A stretch of 64,000 nt of DNA from Blastococcus tunisiensis (GTDB lineage: Bacteria; Actinomycetota; Actinomycetes; Mycobacteriales; Geodermatophilaceae): assembly GCF_900112815.1 (NCBI RefSeq), contig NZ_FOND01000004.1:275425-339424 (forward strand), written 5' to 3'. Both the position numbers and the translations under genes were made by a program. Under the pieces are notes generated by a model. It did no database searches. It was given only the letters and a program-made list of their open reading frames with translations, and was not told where the DNA came from. Below are positions 1 through 7,787 of this stretch, piece after piece (positions within the stretch are counted from its first letter, which is position 1; every line of letters starts with the position of its first letter).

Positions 1-37
1 CCGTGGGTGCGGCGCCCTCGTCGGCCGGCCGGCCGGC

Positions 38-700
38 TCAGGTGCCGGCGCCGCCGAGGTGGCCGATCACCGAGGCACCGAAGAACTCGATGTGGGCGCG
101 CATCTCCTTGCCGAGCAGCTCGGGGTCGCGGAACTCGACGGCCTGCAGGACCGGCCGGTGCAGCTCGGCGATCGCGTGCAGGTCGGAGTGGCTCTTCAGC
201 GCGCTGACCAGGCTCCGGGCCTCCACCCGCAGCGACCGCCAGACGTCCAGCAGGACCTGGTTCCCGGAGGCCTCGACGATGATCTCGTGGAAGCGGGTGT
301 CGTGGACCATGAGCGCGTGCAGGTCGCCGGCCCGTGCCGCGCGGCGCATCCCGGCGAGCTCGTCGCCGAGCAGGACCAGCTCGGCCTCGGTGATCCGCGG
401 GGCGGCCGCACGGCCGGCGACCTCCTCGAGCGCGGCCCGGACCGGGTAGATCTGGACGAGCTCCTCGCCGGTCACCTCGCGCACCCGCGCGCCGCGGTGC
501 GGCTGCGACTCGACGAAGCGCATCGCCTCGAGGTCGCGCAGCGCCTCGCGCACGGGCGCCTGGCTGACGCCGAACTCGGCCGCCACGGCGCTCTCGACGA
601 TGCGCTCGCCGGGCCCGTACGTGCCGTCCAGGATGCGCTCGACGATGCGCTCCTTGATGGCGTCGCGAAGCAGCACGGTGCGCCCAGCCGGTCGCGGCAT
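38..700 (-). CDS. GntR-family transcriptional regulator, FadR/FCD subfamily
   Basis: Predicted DNA-binding repressor of 220 aa. The N-terminal winged helix-turn-helix (about residues 10-70) contains the family motif FGVSQAPVREALRDLE. The C-terminal all-helical FCD ligand-binding domain has the usual D-x3-H (DTRFH) and later H residues (AELHRP, MRAHIEF) that bind a metal or carboxylate effector in this family. The start at MPRPAGR is preferred over an in-frame codon five residues upstream because the motif-bearing part begins directly after it. The gene is divergent from the phosphotransferase/aldehyde dehydrogenase operon that starts at 988. Sites centred on ATCGAT lie in the gap and over its own 5' end, so it probably controls that operon and itself. 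The effector is unknown; I infer an acidic intermediate of the pathway. Confidence 0.9.
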   Translation of the reverse strand: MPRPAGRTVLLRDAIKERIVERILDGTYGPGERIVESAVAAEFGVSQAPVREALRDLEAMRFVESQPHRGARVREVTGEELVQIYPVRAALEEVAGRAAAPRITEAELVLLGDELAGMRRAARAGDLHALMVHDTRFHEIIVEASGNQVLLDVWRSLRVEARSLVSALKSHSDLHAIAELHRPVLQAVEFRDPELLGKEMRAHIEFFGASVIGHLGGAGT

Positions 701-711
701 GCCCTCACCTC

Positions 712-721
712 TCATCGATGA
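712..721. promoter_or_regulatory. Candidate GntR operator 1 (ATCGAT palindrome)
   Basis: Perfect 10-bp palindrome TCATCGATGA just upstream of the GntR start. It shares the ATCGAT core with two sites further into the intergenic region. This would suit autoregulation. Assignment to this regulator is inference from position and repetition. Confidence 0.4.
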
Positions 722-741
722 ACAGTTCGGAGACCGCTCAG

Positions 742-753
742 TTATCGATAGTT
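742..753. promoter_or_regulatory. Candidate GntR operator 2 (TTATCGATAGTT)
   Basis: TTATCGATAGTT lies in the divergent intergenic region and contains the palindrome TATCGATA. The same 12-mer with one change recurs at 880-891. AT-rich sequence is rare in this very GC-rich DNA, which makes the pair stand out. Confidence 0.5.
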
Positions 754-852
754 AGCGCTGCGGAGGCGGGCGCTGTCAAGCAGCCACCGGCCCGCTGCGG
801 CGCCGCCTGTGGGCGGGGACGCCCGCGTCCGCCGGTCCGTGCCGGCAGGGGG

Positions 853-891
853 TTGACGCCTGTCACAGCATCTGCTTGATTATCGATTGTT
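853..891 (+). promoter_or_regulatory. Putative promoter of the phosphotransferase operon with operator 3
   Basis: A TTGACG -35-like hexamer at 853-858 is followed about 18-19 nt later by an AT-rich -10-like stretch (GATTAT around 878-883). That stretch overlaps TTATCGATTGTT at 880-891, the second copy of the GntR candidate operator. A repressor bound there would cover the -10 region. The start codon at 988 lies about 95 nt further on. Confidence 0.45.
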
Positions 892-987
892 CGGCGTGAG
901 GGCCGCCACATCCGGGTGCAGACCCGGAGGAGCCGCTCCTCCGCCGGCGCCCGACCTCGCACCACCACAACTCACGACGGAGTGGGC

Positions 988-2751
988 ATGAGCGACGAGC
1001 AGGTCCTGGCAACCTTCTACGGGGACGACGACTTCCCGGTGCAGTGGGAGGAGGGACAGCGGGAGCTCTTCTGGGTGCACGACGACCTGCACATCCCGAA
1101 CCCCATCTCCCCCATGTACGCCGACATCGGCGGCTGGTGGCTCAAGTGCGACTACATGTTCCGCCGCTTCGGGACACCCTTCGCCGCCGACTGGATCTCC
1201 AAGGTCGTCAACGGCTACGTCTACACCGCGGCGATCCCGGCGACGCCGGGACTGTCGGCGGAGGCGTCGGAGTACGGCACCCGGTACACCCCGCGCGTGC
1301 CGCTGGACCCGGCGGACCCCGCCGAGCTCGGTGCCTACATGGGCTGGACGCTGCCCTACTACGCGGAGAACTTCCTCGACTGGTGGCGCGACCGGCTGCG
1401 CCCCGAGATGGAGCACAACTTCGTCCGGTTCGACGAGTACGACTACGACGGCGCCAGCCTCGTCGAGCTCGCGATCCTGCTCGAGGACGCGATCGACATG
1501 CACGACCGGCACTGGTCCATCCACTGGGTGCTCAACTTCGCCCAGTTCTCCTCGACCATGGCGCTCAACGCGGCGGTCGCCGCCGCCAAGGGCGAGGGCG
1601 ACCACTCCGCGCTCATGGGCCGGCTGCAGAGCTCGACGGTCAACCGCAACTGGGACTCCATCGAGGAGCTCTGGCAGATCAAGGAAGGGCTGAAGAAGGA
1701 GCAGGGCGAGGTGGCCCGCGCCTTCGAGCGCCCGACCGCCGGCGACGTCCTGCGCGCCCTGCAGGGTTCCGACGCCGGCCGCGCCTTCCTCGCCGAGCAC
1801 ATCGAGCCCTACCAGAAGGCCTTCGGCTTCAAGTCGATGTACGCCCACGAGTTCTCGTTCAGGACCTGGCGGGAGGACCCCACGCCGATCATCGAGGCGA
1901 TCCGGGGCTACCTCGAGAGCGACTACGACTACCCGGCCGAGCTGCAGGCCGTCGCCGACGACCTGGAGAAGGCCAAGGCCGAGGTGTTCGAGGGCGTCGA
2001 GCCCGGCCCGGCACGCGAGGAGCTGGAGCGGGCGCTCGAGCTGAGCCTGCGGATGAACCCGCTGACGCCCGACCACCACTTCTACATCGACCAGGGCACC
2101 AACGCCCGGGTGCGGCTGGTGCTGATCGCCATCGGCCGCACGCTGGTCGAGGCCGACGCGCTCGACGACGCCGAGGACGTCATGTACCTCAAGTACAACG
2201 AGCTGCGCCGCCTCATGGCGGGCAGCAACTCCTTCGACGCCAAGGAGCTGGTCGGCGACCGCCGCGACGCCCGCGAGGACGCCTACGAGGTGCGCCCGCG
2301 CGACTGGATCGGCACCGCGACGGAGGAGTCGGTCGGCTTCCCGTACTGGTCGCTGTGGGCCTTCCCGGAGAAGCTGAACCGTCCCGCCCCCTCCCACGAG
2401 GGCGAGATCCCCGGCCTGCCCGCCTCGGCCGGCGTGGTCGAGGGCACCGCGCGGGTCGTCCTCTCCGCCGAGCAGTTCGGTGAGGTGGAGCGCGACGAGA
2501 TCGTGGTGTGCCGCATGACCAGCCCGTCCTGGGTCGTGCTGTTCACCAAGATCTCCGGGCTGGTGACCGACGCCGGGGGCATGGCCTCGCACCCCGCCGT
2601 CGTCTCCCGCGAGTTCGGCATCCCCGCCGTCGTCGGCACCTCCGACGCCACCCGCCGGATCAAGACCGGCGACCGGGTGCGGGTGAACGGCTCCACCGGC
2701 CGCGTCGAGATCGTCGGCGACGTCCGCACCACGCCGGCGACGTCGCTCTGA
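988..2751 (+). CDS. PEP-utilizing-enzyme phosphohistidine subunit (phenylphosphate-synthase/rifampicin-phosphotransferase-like)
   Basis: 587 aa. Residues 1 to about 480 form a long substrate-binding-type region with no small-molecule motif I can name. The C-terminal 100 residues are the swivelling phosphohistidine domain of PEP synthase/PPDK, with TDAGGMASHPAV and REFGIPAVVG; the catalytic histidine is His535. There is no ATP-grasp domain in this chain; it is in the next gene, 8 nt downstream. This two-gene split matches Thauera phenylphosphate synthase (a ~70 kDa His subunit and a ~40 kDa ATP subunit) and the CreH/CreI-type enzyme reported for 4-cresol use in Corynebacterium. Predicted reaction: ATP-dependent phosphorylation of a hydroxylated substrate through phospho-His. 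The substrate is not known. The ATG at 988 was chosen because the frame upstream reads into the intergenic DNA. Confidence 0.85.
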   Translation: MSDEQVLATFYGDDDFPVQWEEGQRELFWVHDDLHIPNPISPMYADIGGWWLKCDYMFRRFGTPFAADWISKVVNGYVYTAAIPATPGLSAEASEYGTRYTPRVPLDPADPAELGAYMGWTLPYYAENFLDWWRDRLRPEMEHNFVRFDEYDYDGASLVELAILLEDAIDMHDRHWSIHWVLNFAQFSSTMALNAAVAAAKGEGDHSALMGRLQSSTVNRNWDSIEELWQIKEGLKKEQGEVARAFERPTAGDVLRALQGSDAGRAFLAEHIEPYQKAFGFKSMYAHEFSFRTWREDPTPIIEAIRGYLESDYDYPAELQAVADDLEKAKAEVFEGVEPGPAREELERALELSLRMNPLTPDHHFYIDQGTNARVRLVLIAIGRTLVEADALDDAEDVMYLKYNELRRLMAGSNSFDAKELVGDRRDAREDAYEVRPRDWIGTATEESVGFPYWSLWAFPEKLNRPAPSHEGEIPGLPASAGVVEGTARVVLSAEQFGEVERDEIVVCRMTSPSWVVLFTKISGLVTDAGGMASHPAVVSREFGIPAVVGTSDATRRIKTGDRVRVNGSTGRVEIVGDVRTTPATSL

Positions 2752-2759
2752 GGGCACCC

Positions 2760-3632
2760 GTGACCGCCACCCTGAACACCCCGACCGAGGAGACCGCCGT
2801 GCCCACGCCCGACGCTCCGCTGGTGCTGCCGTTCGACGACCCCCGCTGCCGCGTGGTCGAGCTGACCGGCGGCAAGGGCGCCAGCCTCGCGACCATGACC
2901 GCGGAGGACCTGCCGGTCCCGCCGGGCTTCGTCATCACCTCCGCGGCCTTCGCGGCCGCGGTCGACGAGGAGTCCCTGCGGGAGGCCATGCGGCGTCAGG
3001 ACGTCGAGGCCGCCCGGGCACTCGTCGCCGCGGCCCGGCCGCCCCGCGAGCTGATCGAGCAGGCCTTCGGCCGGCTGGAGGGGCTGGTCGCCGTCCGGTC
3101 GTCGGCCTGCGCGGAGGACTCCGACGGCGCCAGCTACGCCGGCCAGCAGGAGACCTTCCTCAACACCGAGGGCCTGGAGGCGGTGCTGCACAACGTCGTG
3201 GAGTGCTGGCTGTCCTTCTTCACCGACCGGGCGGTCTTCTACCGCCAGGAGAAGGGCTCCCTGGAGGACGTCGCCATGGCGGTCGTCGTCCAGCAGATGA
3301 TCGACAGCCAGAAGTCCGGCGTCCTGTTCACCGTCGACCCGGTGCACGGCCGCAAGGACCGCATGGTCGTCGAGGCCGCCCGCGGGCTCGGGGAAGCGGT
3401 CGTCTCCGGGGAGACCACCCCGGACAACTACACGCTCTCCCGCGAGGGGGCCGTGAAGCGGTCGAAGGTGGTCGACGCCGAGCGGGTGCTCGACGACGCC
3501 GAGTGCGCGGCCCTGGCCCGGATGGGCCGGCAGCTCGCCCAGCTGCACGGCTGCCCGCAGGACATCGAGTGGGCCTTCGACGCCGCCGGTGACCTGTACC
3601 TGCTGCAGTCGCGCCCGATCACGACCATCTAG
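2760..3632 (+). CDS. PEP/pyruvate-binding (PPDK N-terminal, ATP-grasp) subunit
   Basis: 290 aa, essentially only the ATP-binding domain of PEP synthase/pyruvate phosphate dikinase. Visible motifs in order are GGKGASLA near the N-terminus, VAVRSSACAEDS with ASYAGQQETFLN, GVLFTVDP, VEAARGLGEAVVSG, and the domain-ending LYLLQSRPIT. Family members transfer the beta-phosphate of ATP to the swivelling histidine, which here is in the upstream gene product (His535). The GTG at 2760 leaves an 8-nt gap to the upstream stop. A second in-frame GTG at 2799, preceded by a good GAGGAG site, is an alternative start that would remove 13 residues before the conserved part. The stop overlaps the next start by one base (TAGTG). 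Confidence 0.88.
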   Translation: MTATLNTPTEETAVPTPDAPLVLPFDDPRCRVVELTGGKGASLATMTAEDLPVPPGFVITSAAFAAAVDEESLREAMRRQDVEAARALVAAARPPRELIEQAFGRLEGLVAVRSSACAEDSDGASYAGQQETFLNTEGLEAVLHNVVECWLSFFTDRAVFYRQEKGSLEDVAMAVVVQQMIDSQKSGVLFTVDPVHGRKDRMVVEAARGLGEAVVSGETTPDNYTLSREGAVKRSKVVDAERVLDDAECAALARMGRQLAQLHGCPQDIEWAFDAAGDLYLLQSRPITTI

Positions 3633-4498
3633 TGAGGTTCGTGACCTACGCGTCGTCCGGCGTCCCCTCCCGGGTGGGCCGGCTCGATGGCGACACGGTG
3701 CTCGACGTCGGGTTCGACGGCGACATGGTGGCGTTCATCGAGGCCGGTGCCCCGCCCGGGGTGGAGCGGGCGGTCCCGGGTGCCCGCCTGCTCGCGCCGC
3801 TGGTGCCCCGCTCCTTCCGTGACTTCCTCGCGTTCGAGGGGCACCTGGTCAACGCCTACCGGAACCTGGGCCGCGAGGTGCCGGCCGAGTGGTACGAGGT
3901 GCCGGTCTACTACCGGAGCATGGGGACGACGGTCATCGGCCCCGACACCGTGCTGCCGTGGCCGTCCTACAGCCGCCAGCTCGACCACGAGCTGGAGCTC
4001 GCCGCGGTGATCGGCCGGCCGTGCCGGGACGTGCGCGCCGAGGACGCGCTCGACTCCGTCTTCGGCTACACGATCTGGAACGACATGTCCGCCCGCGACG
4101 TGCAGCGGCGCGAGCTGCCGGTCGGCATGGGCCCGGCCAAGGCCAAGGAGTGGGACGGGTCGAACGTCCTCGGCCCGTGCATCGTCACCCCGGACGAGAT
4201 CGACCTCGACACCCTGGAGCTCGAGGTGCGGGTCAACGGTGAGCGCTGGGGCGGCGACCGGGTCTCGGCCATGCACCACTCGTTCGGCGACCTCATCGCC
4301 TACGCCTCTCAGGACCAGACGCTGCTGCCCGGCGAGGTGCTGGGCTCCGGCACCGCCACCGGCGGCTCCGGCCTCGAGCAGGACCGCTGGATCCAGCCCG
4401 GGGACGTCATCGAGATGGAGGCCGGCCCGATCGGCGTCCTGCGCAACACCGTCGGCACACCCACCCCTGCCCCGACCCACCAACGGAAGGACAACTGA
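3632..4498 (+). CDS. Fumarylacetoacetate hydrolase (FAH) family protein
   Basis: 288 aa with the FAH C-terminal fold. Likely metal ligands are Glu120 and Glu122 in DHELELA and Asp151 in IWNDMSARD. The conserved KEWDGSNVLGP, VNGERW and LGSGTATGGSG segments follow. The family splits or isomerises C-C bonds of acylpyruvates, 2-hydroxyhepta-2,4-diene-1,7-dioate and similar ring-fission products. The short N-terminal part (about 70 residues) is typical of the bacterial hydrolase/isomerase group, not of true fumarylacetoacetase. The GTG start shares a base with the upstream stop, so translation is probably coupled. In this operon it could act on a late pathway intermediate; the exact substrate cannot be told. 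Confidence 0.88.
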   Translation: MRFVTYASSGVPSRVGRLDGDTVLDVGFDGDMVAFIEAGAPPGVERAVPGARLLAPLVPRSFRDFLAFEGHLVNAYRNLGREVPAEWYEVPVYYRSMGTTVIGPDTVLPWPSYSRQLDHELELAAVIGRPCRDVRAEDALDSVFGYTIWNDMSARDVQRRELPVGMGPAKAKEWDGSNVLGPCIVTPDEIDLDTLELEVRVNGERWGGDRVSAMHHSFGDLIAYASQDQTLLPGEVLGSGTATGGSGLEQDRWIQPGDVIEMEAGPIGVLRNTVGTPTPAPTHQRKDN

Positions 4499-4499
4499 C

Positions 4500-4793
4500 A
4501 TGGCGTTCGTCGTCGCTGCCACCTGGAAGGCCAAGCCCGGAGAGGCCGAGCGCGTCACCGAGGTGATCAAGAAGATGACGCCGCTGTCCCGCGCGGAGCC
4601 GGGCAACGTCTTCTACCAGGCCCAGGTCAACCCGGAGGACCCGGAGACGTTCTTCCTCTACGAGCAGTACGCCGACGCCCAGGCCTACGAGGACCACAAG
4701 AACACGCCGCACTTCCAGGAGAACGTGTTCGGCTACATCCTCGAGTACCTGGCCGAGCGCAGCGTGAAGACCTACGAAACCATCGATGCCTGA
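4500..4793 (+). CDS. Putative quinol monooxygenase (ABM/YgiN-type)
   Basis: 97-aa single-domain protein of the antibiotic-biosynthesis-monooxygenase dimeric alpha/beta-barrel superfamily. Visible features are the N-terminal strand VVAATWKAKPGEAERV, the middle LYEQYADAQAYEDHKNTPHF segment, which is very typical of YgiN-like quinol monooxygenases, and a C-terminal strand. YgiN-type members act without cofactor on hydroquinones. The ATG lies 1 nt after the upstream stop, and the 3' end overlaps the aldehyde dehydrogenase start by 8 nt. Its place in the operon suggests an aromatic or quinol intermediate, but some family members have no known activity. Confidence 0.82.
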   Translation: MAFVVAATWKAKPGEAERVTEVIKKMTPLSRAEPGNVFYQAQVNPEDPETFFLYEQYADAQAYEDHKNTPHFQENVFGYILEYLAERSVKTYETIDA

Positions 4794-6195
4794 GGTCACC
4801 ACGGTCGACCCGGCCACCGGCGAGCCCCTGGCCCGCTACCCGGCGCAGGACGTCGACGCGGTCCTCGACGTCCTCGCCGCGGTGCACGCGGCCCAGCCGG
4901 CGTGGGCGGGGCGACCGGTCGAGGACCGGGCCGCCCTGGTGCGGGCCATCGGCAAGCAGCTGCGCGCGCGGGCCGACGAGCTCGCCGGGCTGATGACCGC
5001 CGAGATGGGCAAGCCCGTCGGCGAGGCCCGGGCGGAGATCGAGAAGTCGGCCAGCGCCTGCGACTACTACGCCGACCACGGGCCGGGCTTCCTCGCCGAC
5101 CGTCCGGTGGAGACCGGCGCGCAGCGCAGCTGGGTGGCCGCCGAGCCGCTCGGCGTCGTCCTCGCGGTCATGCCCTGGAACTTCCCCTACTGGCAGGTGC
5201 TGCGCTTCGCCGCGCCGACGCTGCTGGCCGGCAACACGGCCGTCCTCAAGCACTCGCCCAACGTGACCGGGTGCGCACTCGCGATCGAGCAGGTGTTCCG
5301 GGACGCCGGGCTGCCCGAGGACGTCTTCCGCAGCATCGTCGTCGCGGAGGCCGACGTCCCGGAGGTGAGCCGTGCGCTCGTCGAGGACGACCGGATCGCC
5401 GCGGTGAGCCTCACCGGCAGCGAGCGGGCCGGCGCGGCGGTGGCGGCCAGCGCGGGCCGGGCGATCAAGAAGAGCCTGCTCGAGCTGGGCGGGTCCGATC
5501 CGTTCGTCGTCCTGGCCGACGCCGACCTCGACGTCGCCGTGGCCGGGGCGGTGCGCAGCCGTTTCCTCAACACCGGGCAGAGCTGCCTGGCGGCCAAGCG
5601 CTTCGTCGTGCACCGGTCCGTGGCCGGGGAGTTCAGCCGGCGGTTCGCGGCGGCCGTGGCGGAGCTGAGCGTCGGCGATCCCCGCGACGAGGCCACCGCG
5701 ATCGGGCCCATGGCACGGGCTGACCTGCGGGCGGACCTGGACGGCCAGGTGCGTGCCTCGATCGCGGCGGGGGCGACCGTGCTGGCCGGCGGCGCTCCGT
5801 TGCCGGGCCCGGGCGCCTTCTTCGCCCCGACCGTGCTCGGCGACGTCACCCTCGACATGCCCGTCATGGCCGAGGAGACGTTCGGGCCGGTGGCGGCCGT
5901 GATGCCGGTCGACGACGACGACGACGCGGTGCGGGTCGCCAACGCCACCCGGTACGGGCTCGGCGCCAGCGTGTGGAGCCGCGATCCCCAGCACGCCCTC
6001 GCGGTGGGCCGGCGGATCACCTCCGGCGCGCTGTTCGTCAACACGGTCGTCGCCTCCGACCCCCGGCTGCCGTTCGGCGGGACCAAGCGGAGCGGCTACG
6101 GCCGGGAGCTCGGCGAGGCGGGCGCGCTGGAGTTCACCAACGCGCGGACGTACGTCCTCGGTGGCGGAGTGCCCCAGGGGCCCGCCACCGAGTGA
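4786..6195 (+). CDS. NAD(P)-dependent aldehyde dehydrogenase (succinate-semialdehyde-dehydrogenase-like)
   Basis: 469 aa, a full-length ALDH. The N-terminal cofactor-binding part carries MPWNFPYWQ and the SLTGSERAG segment. The catalytic glutamate lies in LLELGGSDPF and the nucleophile in NTGQSCLAAKRF. The conserved EETFGPVAAV and LPFGGTKRSGYGRELG segments follow near the C-terminus. GabD/SSADH-type sequences are the nearest in pattern, but aldehyde specificity is not readable from the sequence. It is the last gene of the operon that begins at 988 and would oxidise an aldehyde released by the earlier steps. A 13-bp hairpin at 6204-6239 follows the stop. Confidence 0.92.
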   Translation: MPEVTTVDPATGEPLARYPAQDVDAVLDVLAAVHAAQPAWAGRPVEDRAALVRAIGKQLRARADELAGLMTAEMGKPVGEARAEIEKSASACDYYADHGPGFLADRPVETGAQRSWVAAEPLGVVLAVMPWNFPYWQVLRFAAPTLLAGNTAVLKHSPNVTGCALAIEQVFRDAGLPEDVFRSIVVAEADVPEVSRALVEDDRIAAVSLTGSERAGAAVAASAGRAIKKSLLELGGSDPFVVLADADLDVAVAGAVRSRFLNTGQSCLAAKRFVVHRSVAGEFSRRFAAAVAELSVGDPRDEATAIGPMARADLRADLDGQVRASIAAGATVLAGGAPLPGPGAFFAPTVLGDVTLDMPVMAEETFGPVAAVMPVDDDDDAVRVANATRYGLGASVWSRDPQHALAVGRRITSGALFVNTVVASDPRLPFGGTKRSGYGRELGEAGALEFTNARTYVLGGGVPQGPATE

Positions 6196-6203
6196 CACCT
6201 CGA

Positions 6204-6239
6204 CCGCGGCTCCCGGGTACTGCCTGCCGGGAGCCGCGG
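6204..6239. terminator. Bidirectional hairpin terminator
   Basis: Perfect 13-bp inverted repeat (CCGCGGCTCCCGG and its complement) with a 10-nt loop, between the convergent aldehyde dehydrogenase and aldo/keto reductase genes. There is no U-tract, as is common in high-GC actinobacteria. Confidence 0.6.
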
Positions 6240-6259
6240 CCGGTGTGGTCCTCCCCCGC

Positions 6260-7291
6260 TCAGGCGGTGCGCGGCCCCTGCCAGAGGTCGATGCCGCTGT
6301 CGACGGCGTGCTCGTCGATCGACCGGAGCTCGTCGTCGCTGAAGGCGAGGTTCTCCAGCGCCGCCACGTTCTGCTCCAGCTGCGCGACGCTGCTGGCCCC
6401 GACCAGCACCGTGGTCATCCGCGGGTCGCGCAGCGCCCACGCCAGCGCCATCTGGGCCAGCGTCTGGCCACGGTTCCCGGCGATCTCGTTCAGCGTGCGG
6501 ATGCGGCCCAGCGCCTCGTCGGTGAGCAGGTCGGCCGAGAGCGACTTCCCCTGCGTCGCGCGGGACCCCTCGGGGACGCCGTCCAGGTACTTGGCGGTGA
6601 GCATCCCCTGGGCGAGCGGGGAGAAGGCGATGCACCCGGCGCCGACCTGCTCGAGGGTGTCCAGCAGGCCGTCGGTCTCGATCCAGCGGTTGAGCATGGA
6701 GTAGGAGGGCTGGTGGATCAGCAGCGGCGTCCCGAGGTCGGCGAGGATGGCCGCCGCCTTCCCGGTGTCCTCGGGCGAGTAGGAGCTGATGCCGGCGTAG
6801 AGCGCCTTGCCCGAGCGCACGGCGGTGTCGAGGGCGCCCATCGTCTCCTCGAGCGGCGTGGTCGGGTCCGGCCGGTGGCTGTAGAAGATGTCGACGTGAT
6901 CCAGGCGCATCCGCCGCAGCGACTGGTCGAGGCTGGCGGTCAGGTACTTCCGCGAGCCCCCGCCCTGGCCGTAGGGGCCCGGCCACATGTCGTAGCCGGC
7001 CTTGGTGGAGATGACCAGCTCGTCGCGGTACGGGGCGAAGTCGTCGGCGAGGTGCCGGCCGAAGTTCGTCTCCGCGGAGCCGTAGGGCGGGCCGTAGTTG
7101 TTCGCCAGGTCGAAGTGCGTGATGCCGAGGTCGAAGGCGCGCCGCAGGATGTCGCGCTGGCGGTCGAACGGCACGTCGTCGCCGAAGTTGTGCCACAGGC
7201 CCAGGCTGATCGCGGGCAGGTCCAGTCCGCTGCGCCCGGTCCGGCGGTAGGTCATGGAGTCGTAGCGGTCGTCGGCTGCTCGGTAGGACAT
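6260..7291 (-). CDS. Aldo/keto reductase (YghZ/L-glyceraldehyde-3-phosphate reductase-like)
   Basis: 343 aa cytosolic TIM-barrel oxidoreductase. The AKR catalytic tetrad is visible: Asp and Tyr in HFDLANNYGPPYGSAE, Lys in VISTKAGYD, His in VDIFYSHRPDP. The C-terminal NADPH-binding segment (TVLVGASSVAQLEQNV) is present. The NNYGPPYGSAE and KAGYDMWPGPYG signatures are those of the YghZ/AKR14-type group, whose characterised members reduce L-glyceraldehyde 3-phosphate and other small aldehydes. The start at 7291 is chosen because the conserved MSYRAADDRYDSMTYRRTG leader begins there and an AGGAACGA site precedes it. The real substrate is unknown. Confidence 0.9.
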   Translation of the reverse strand: MSYRAADDRYDSMTYRRTGRSGLDLPAISLGLWHNFGDDVPFDRQRDILRRAFDLGITHFDLANNYGPPYGSAETNFGRHLADDFAPYRDELVISTKAGYDMWPGPYGQGGGSRKYLTASLDQSLRRMRLDHVDIFYSHRPDPTTPLEETMGALDTAVRSGKALYAGISSYSPEDTGKAAAILADLGTPLLIHQPSYSMLNRWIETDGLLDTLEQVGAGCIAFSPLAQGMLTAKYLDGVPEGSRATQGKSLSADLLTDEALGRIRTLNEIAGNRGQTLAQMALAWALRDPRMTTVLVGASSVAQLEQNVAALENLAFSDDELRSIDEHAVDSGIDLWQGPRTA

Positions 7292-7407
7292 GGCGACATC
7301 GTTCCTGGTCGTCCGCCGCGTGGACACCGGGGGCCACGGGCCCGGTGACCGCGGGCGGCGGCACTAGGCTGGGGAGAGCACCGGCCGCCTACCCAGGGAG
7401 AACTGCG

Positions 7408-7581
7408 ATGCTCCGCCTGCTCGGACTGCTGCTGGTCATCTGGCTGGTGGTCAGCGTCATCGGCGCCGTGATTGAGGGCCTGTTCTGGCTCACCGTCGTC
7501 GGGCTGCTGTTCTTCGCCGCCACCGCGGCGATCGGCTGGACCAAGCGCAACGACGGCACGGCCCTGCCCCGCGGCCGCTGA
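7408..7581 (+). CDS. Small two-helix membrane protein
   Basis: 57 aa. Almost the whole chain is hydrophobic: a first segment at residues 2-25 (LLGLLLVIWLVVSVIG) and a second at about 27-46 (LFWLTVVGLLFFAATAAIGW), followed by a charged TKRNDGTALPRGR tail. The ATG at 7408 follows a GGGAGAAC ribosome site. Short proteins of this kind, with the ...VIGxWTKRR-like tail, are common in actinobacteria, with no known function. Confidence 0.65.
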   Translation: MLRLLGLLLVIWLVVSVIGAVIEGLFWLTVVGLLFFAATAAIGWTKRNDGTALPRGR

Positions 7582-7606
7582 GCGGTTCTCGGAACAGCTG
7601 CGCGAC

Positions 7607-7777
7607 TCAGTCGCCGTCGGCGTCCGCGGACATGCCGTCGCCGTAGGGGTGCACGCCCGTCGACCGGTCGGGCGCGGGCTGCTGCGGTTCGGCGTGCACC
7701 TCGACCTGCTCGGTCACCGGTACCCGCGACCCGGCCACCAGCTCGTCGACGGGGATCGAGTAACGCTTCGCGCCCAT
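7607..7777 (-). CDS. Small hypothetical protein
   Basis: 56 aa (begins MGAKRYSIPVDEL, ends in an acidic ADADGD tail). It starts 10 nt after the stop of the unknown gene at 7788-8372 on the same strand, so the two are probably co-transcribed. No domain recognised. The sequence is polar and likely partly disordered. Confidence is limited by its size. Confidence 0.45.
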   Translation of the reverse strand: MGAKRYSIPVDELVAGSRVPVTEQVEVHAEPQQPAPDRSTGVHPYGDGMSADADGD

Positions 7778-7787
7778 GCCCGCAGCC

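Noticed and set aside
880..2757. Very long open frame on the minus strand opposite the phosphotransferase subunit
   Set aside because: It is a shadow of the coding strand at high GC; the translation is low-complexity glycine/valine/aspartate/arginine, and the true gene on the plus strand has a clear His-domain.
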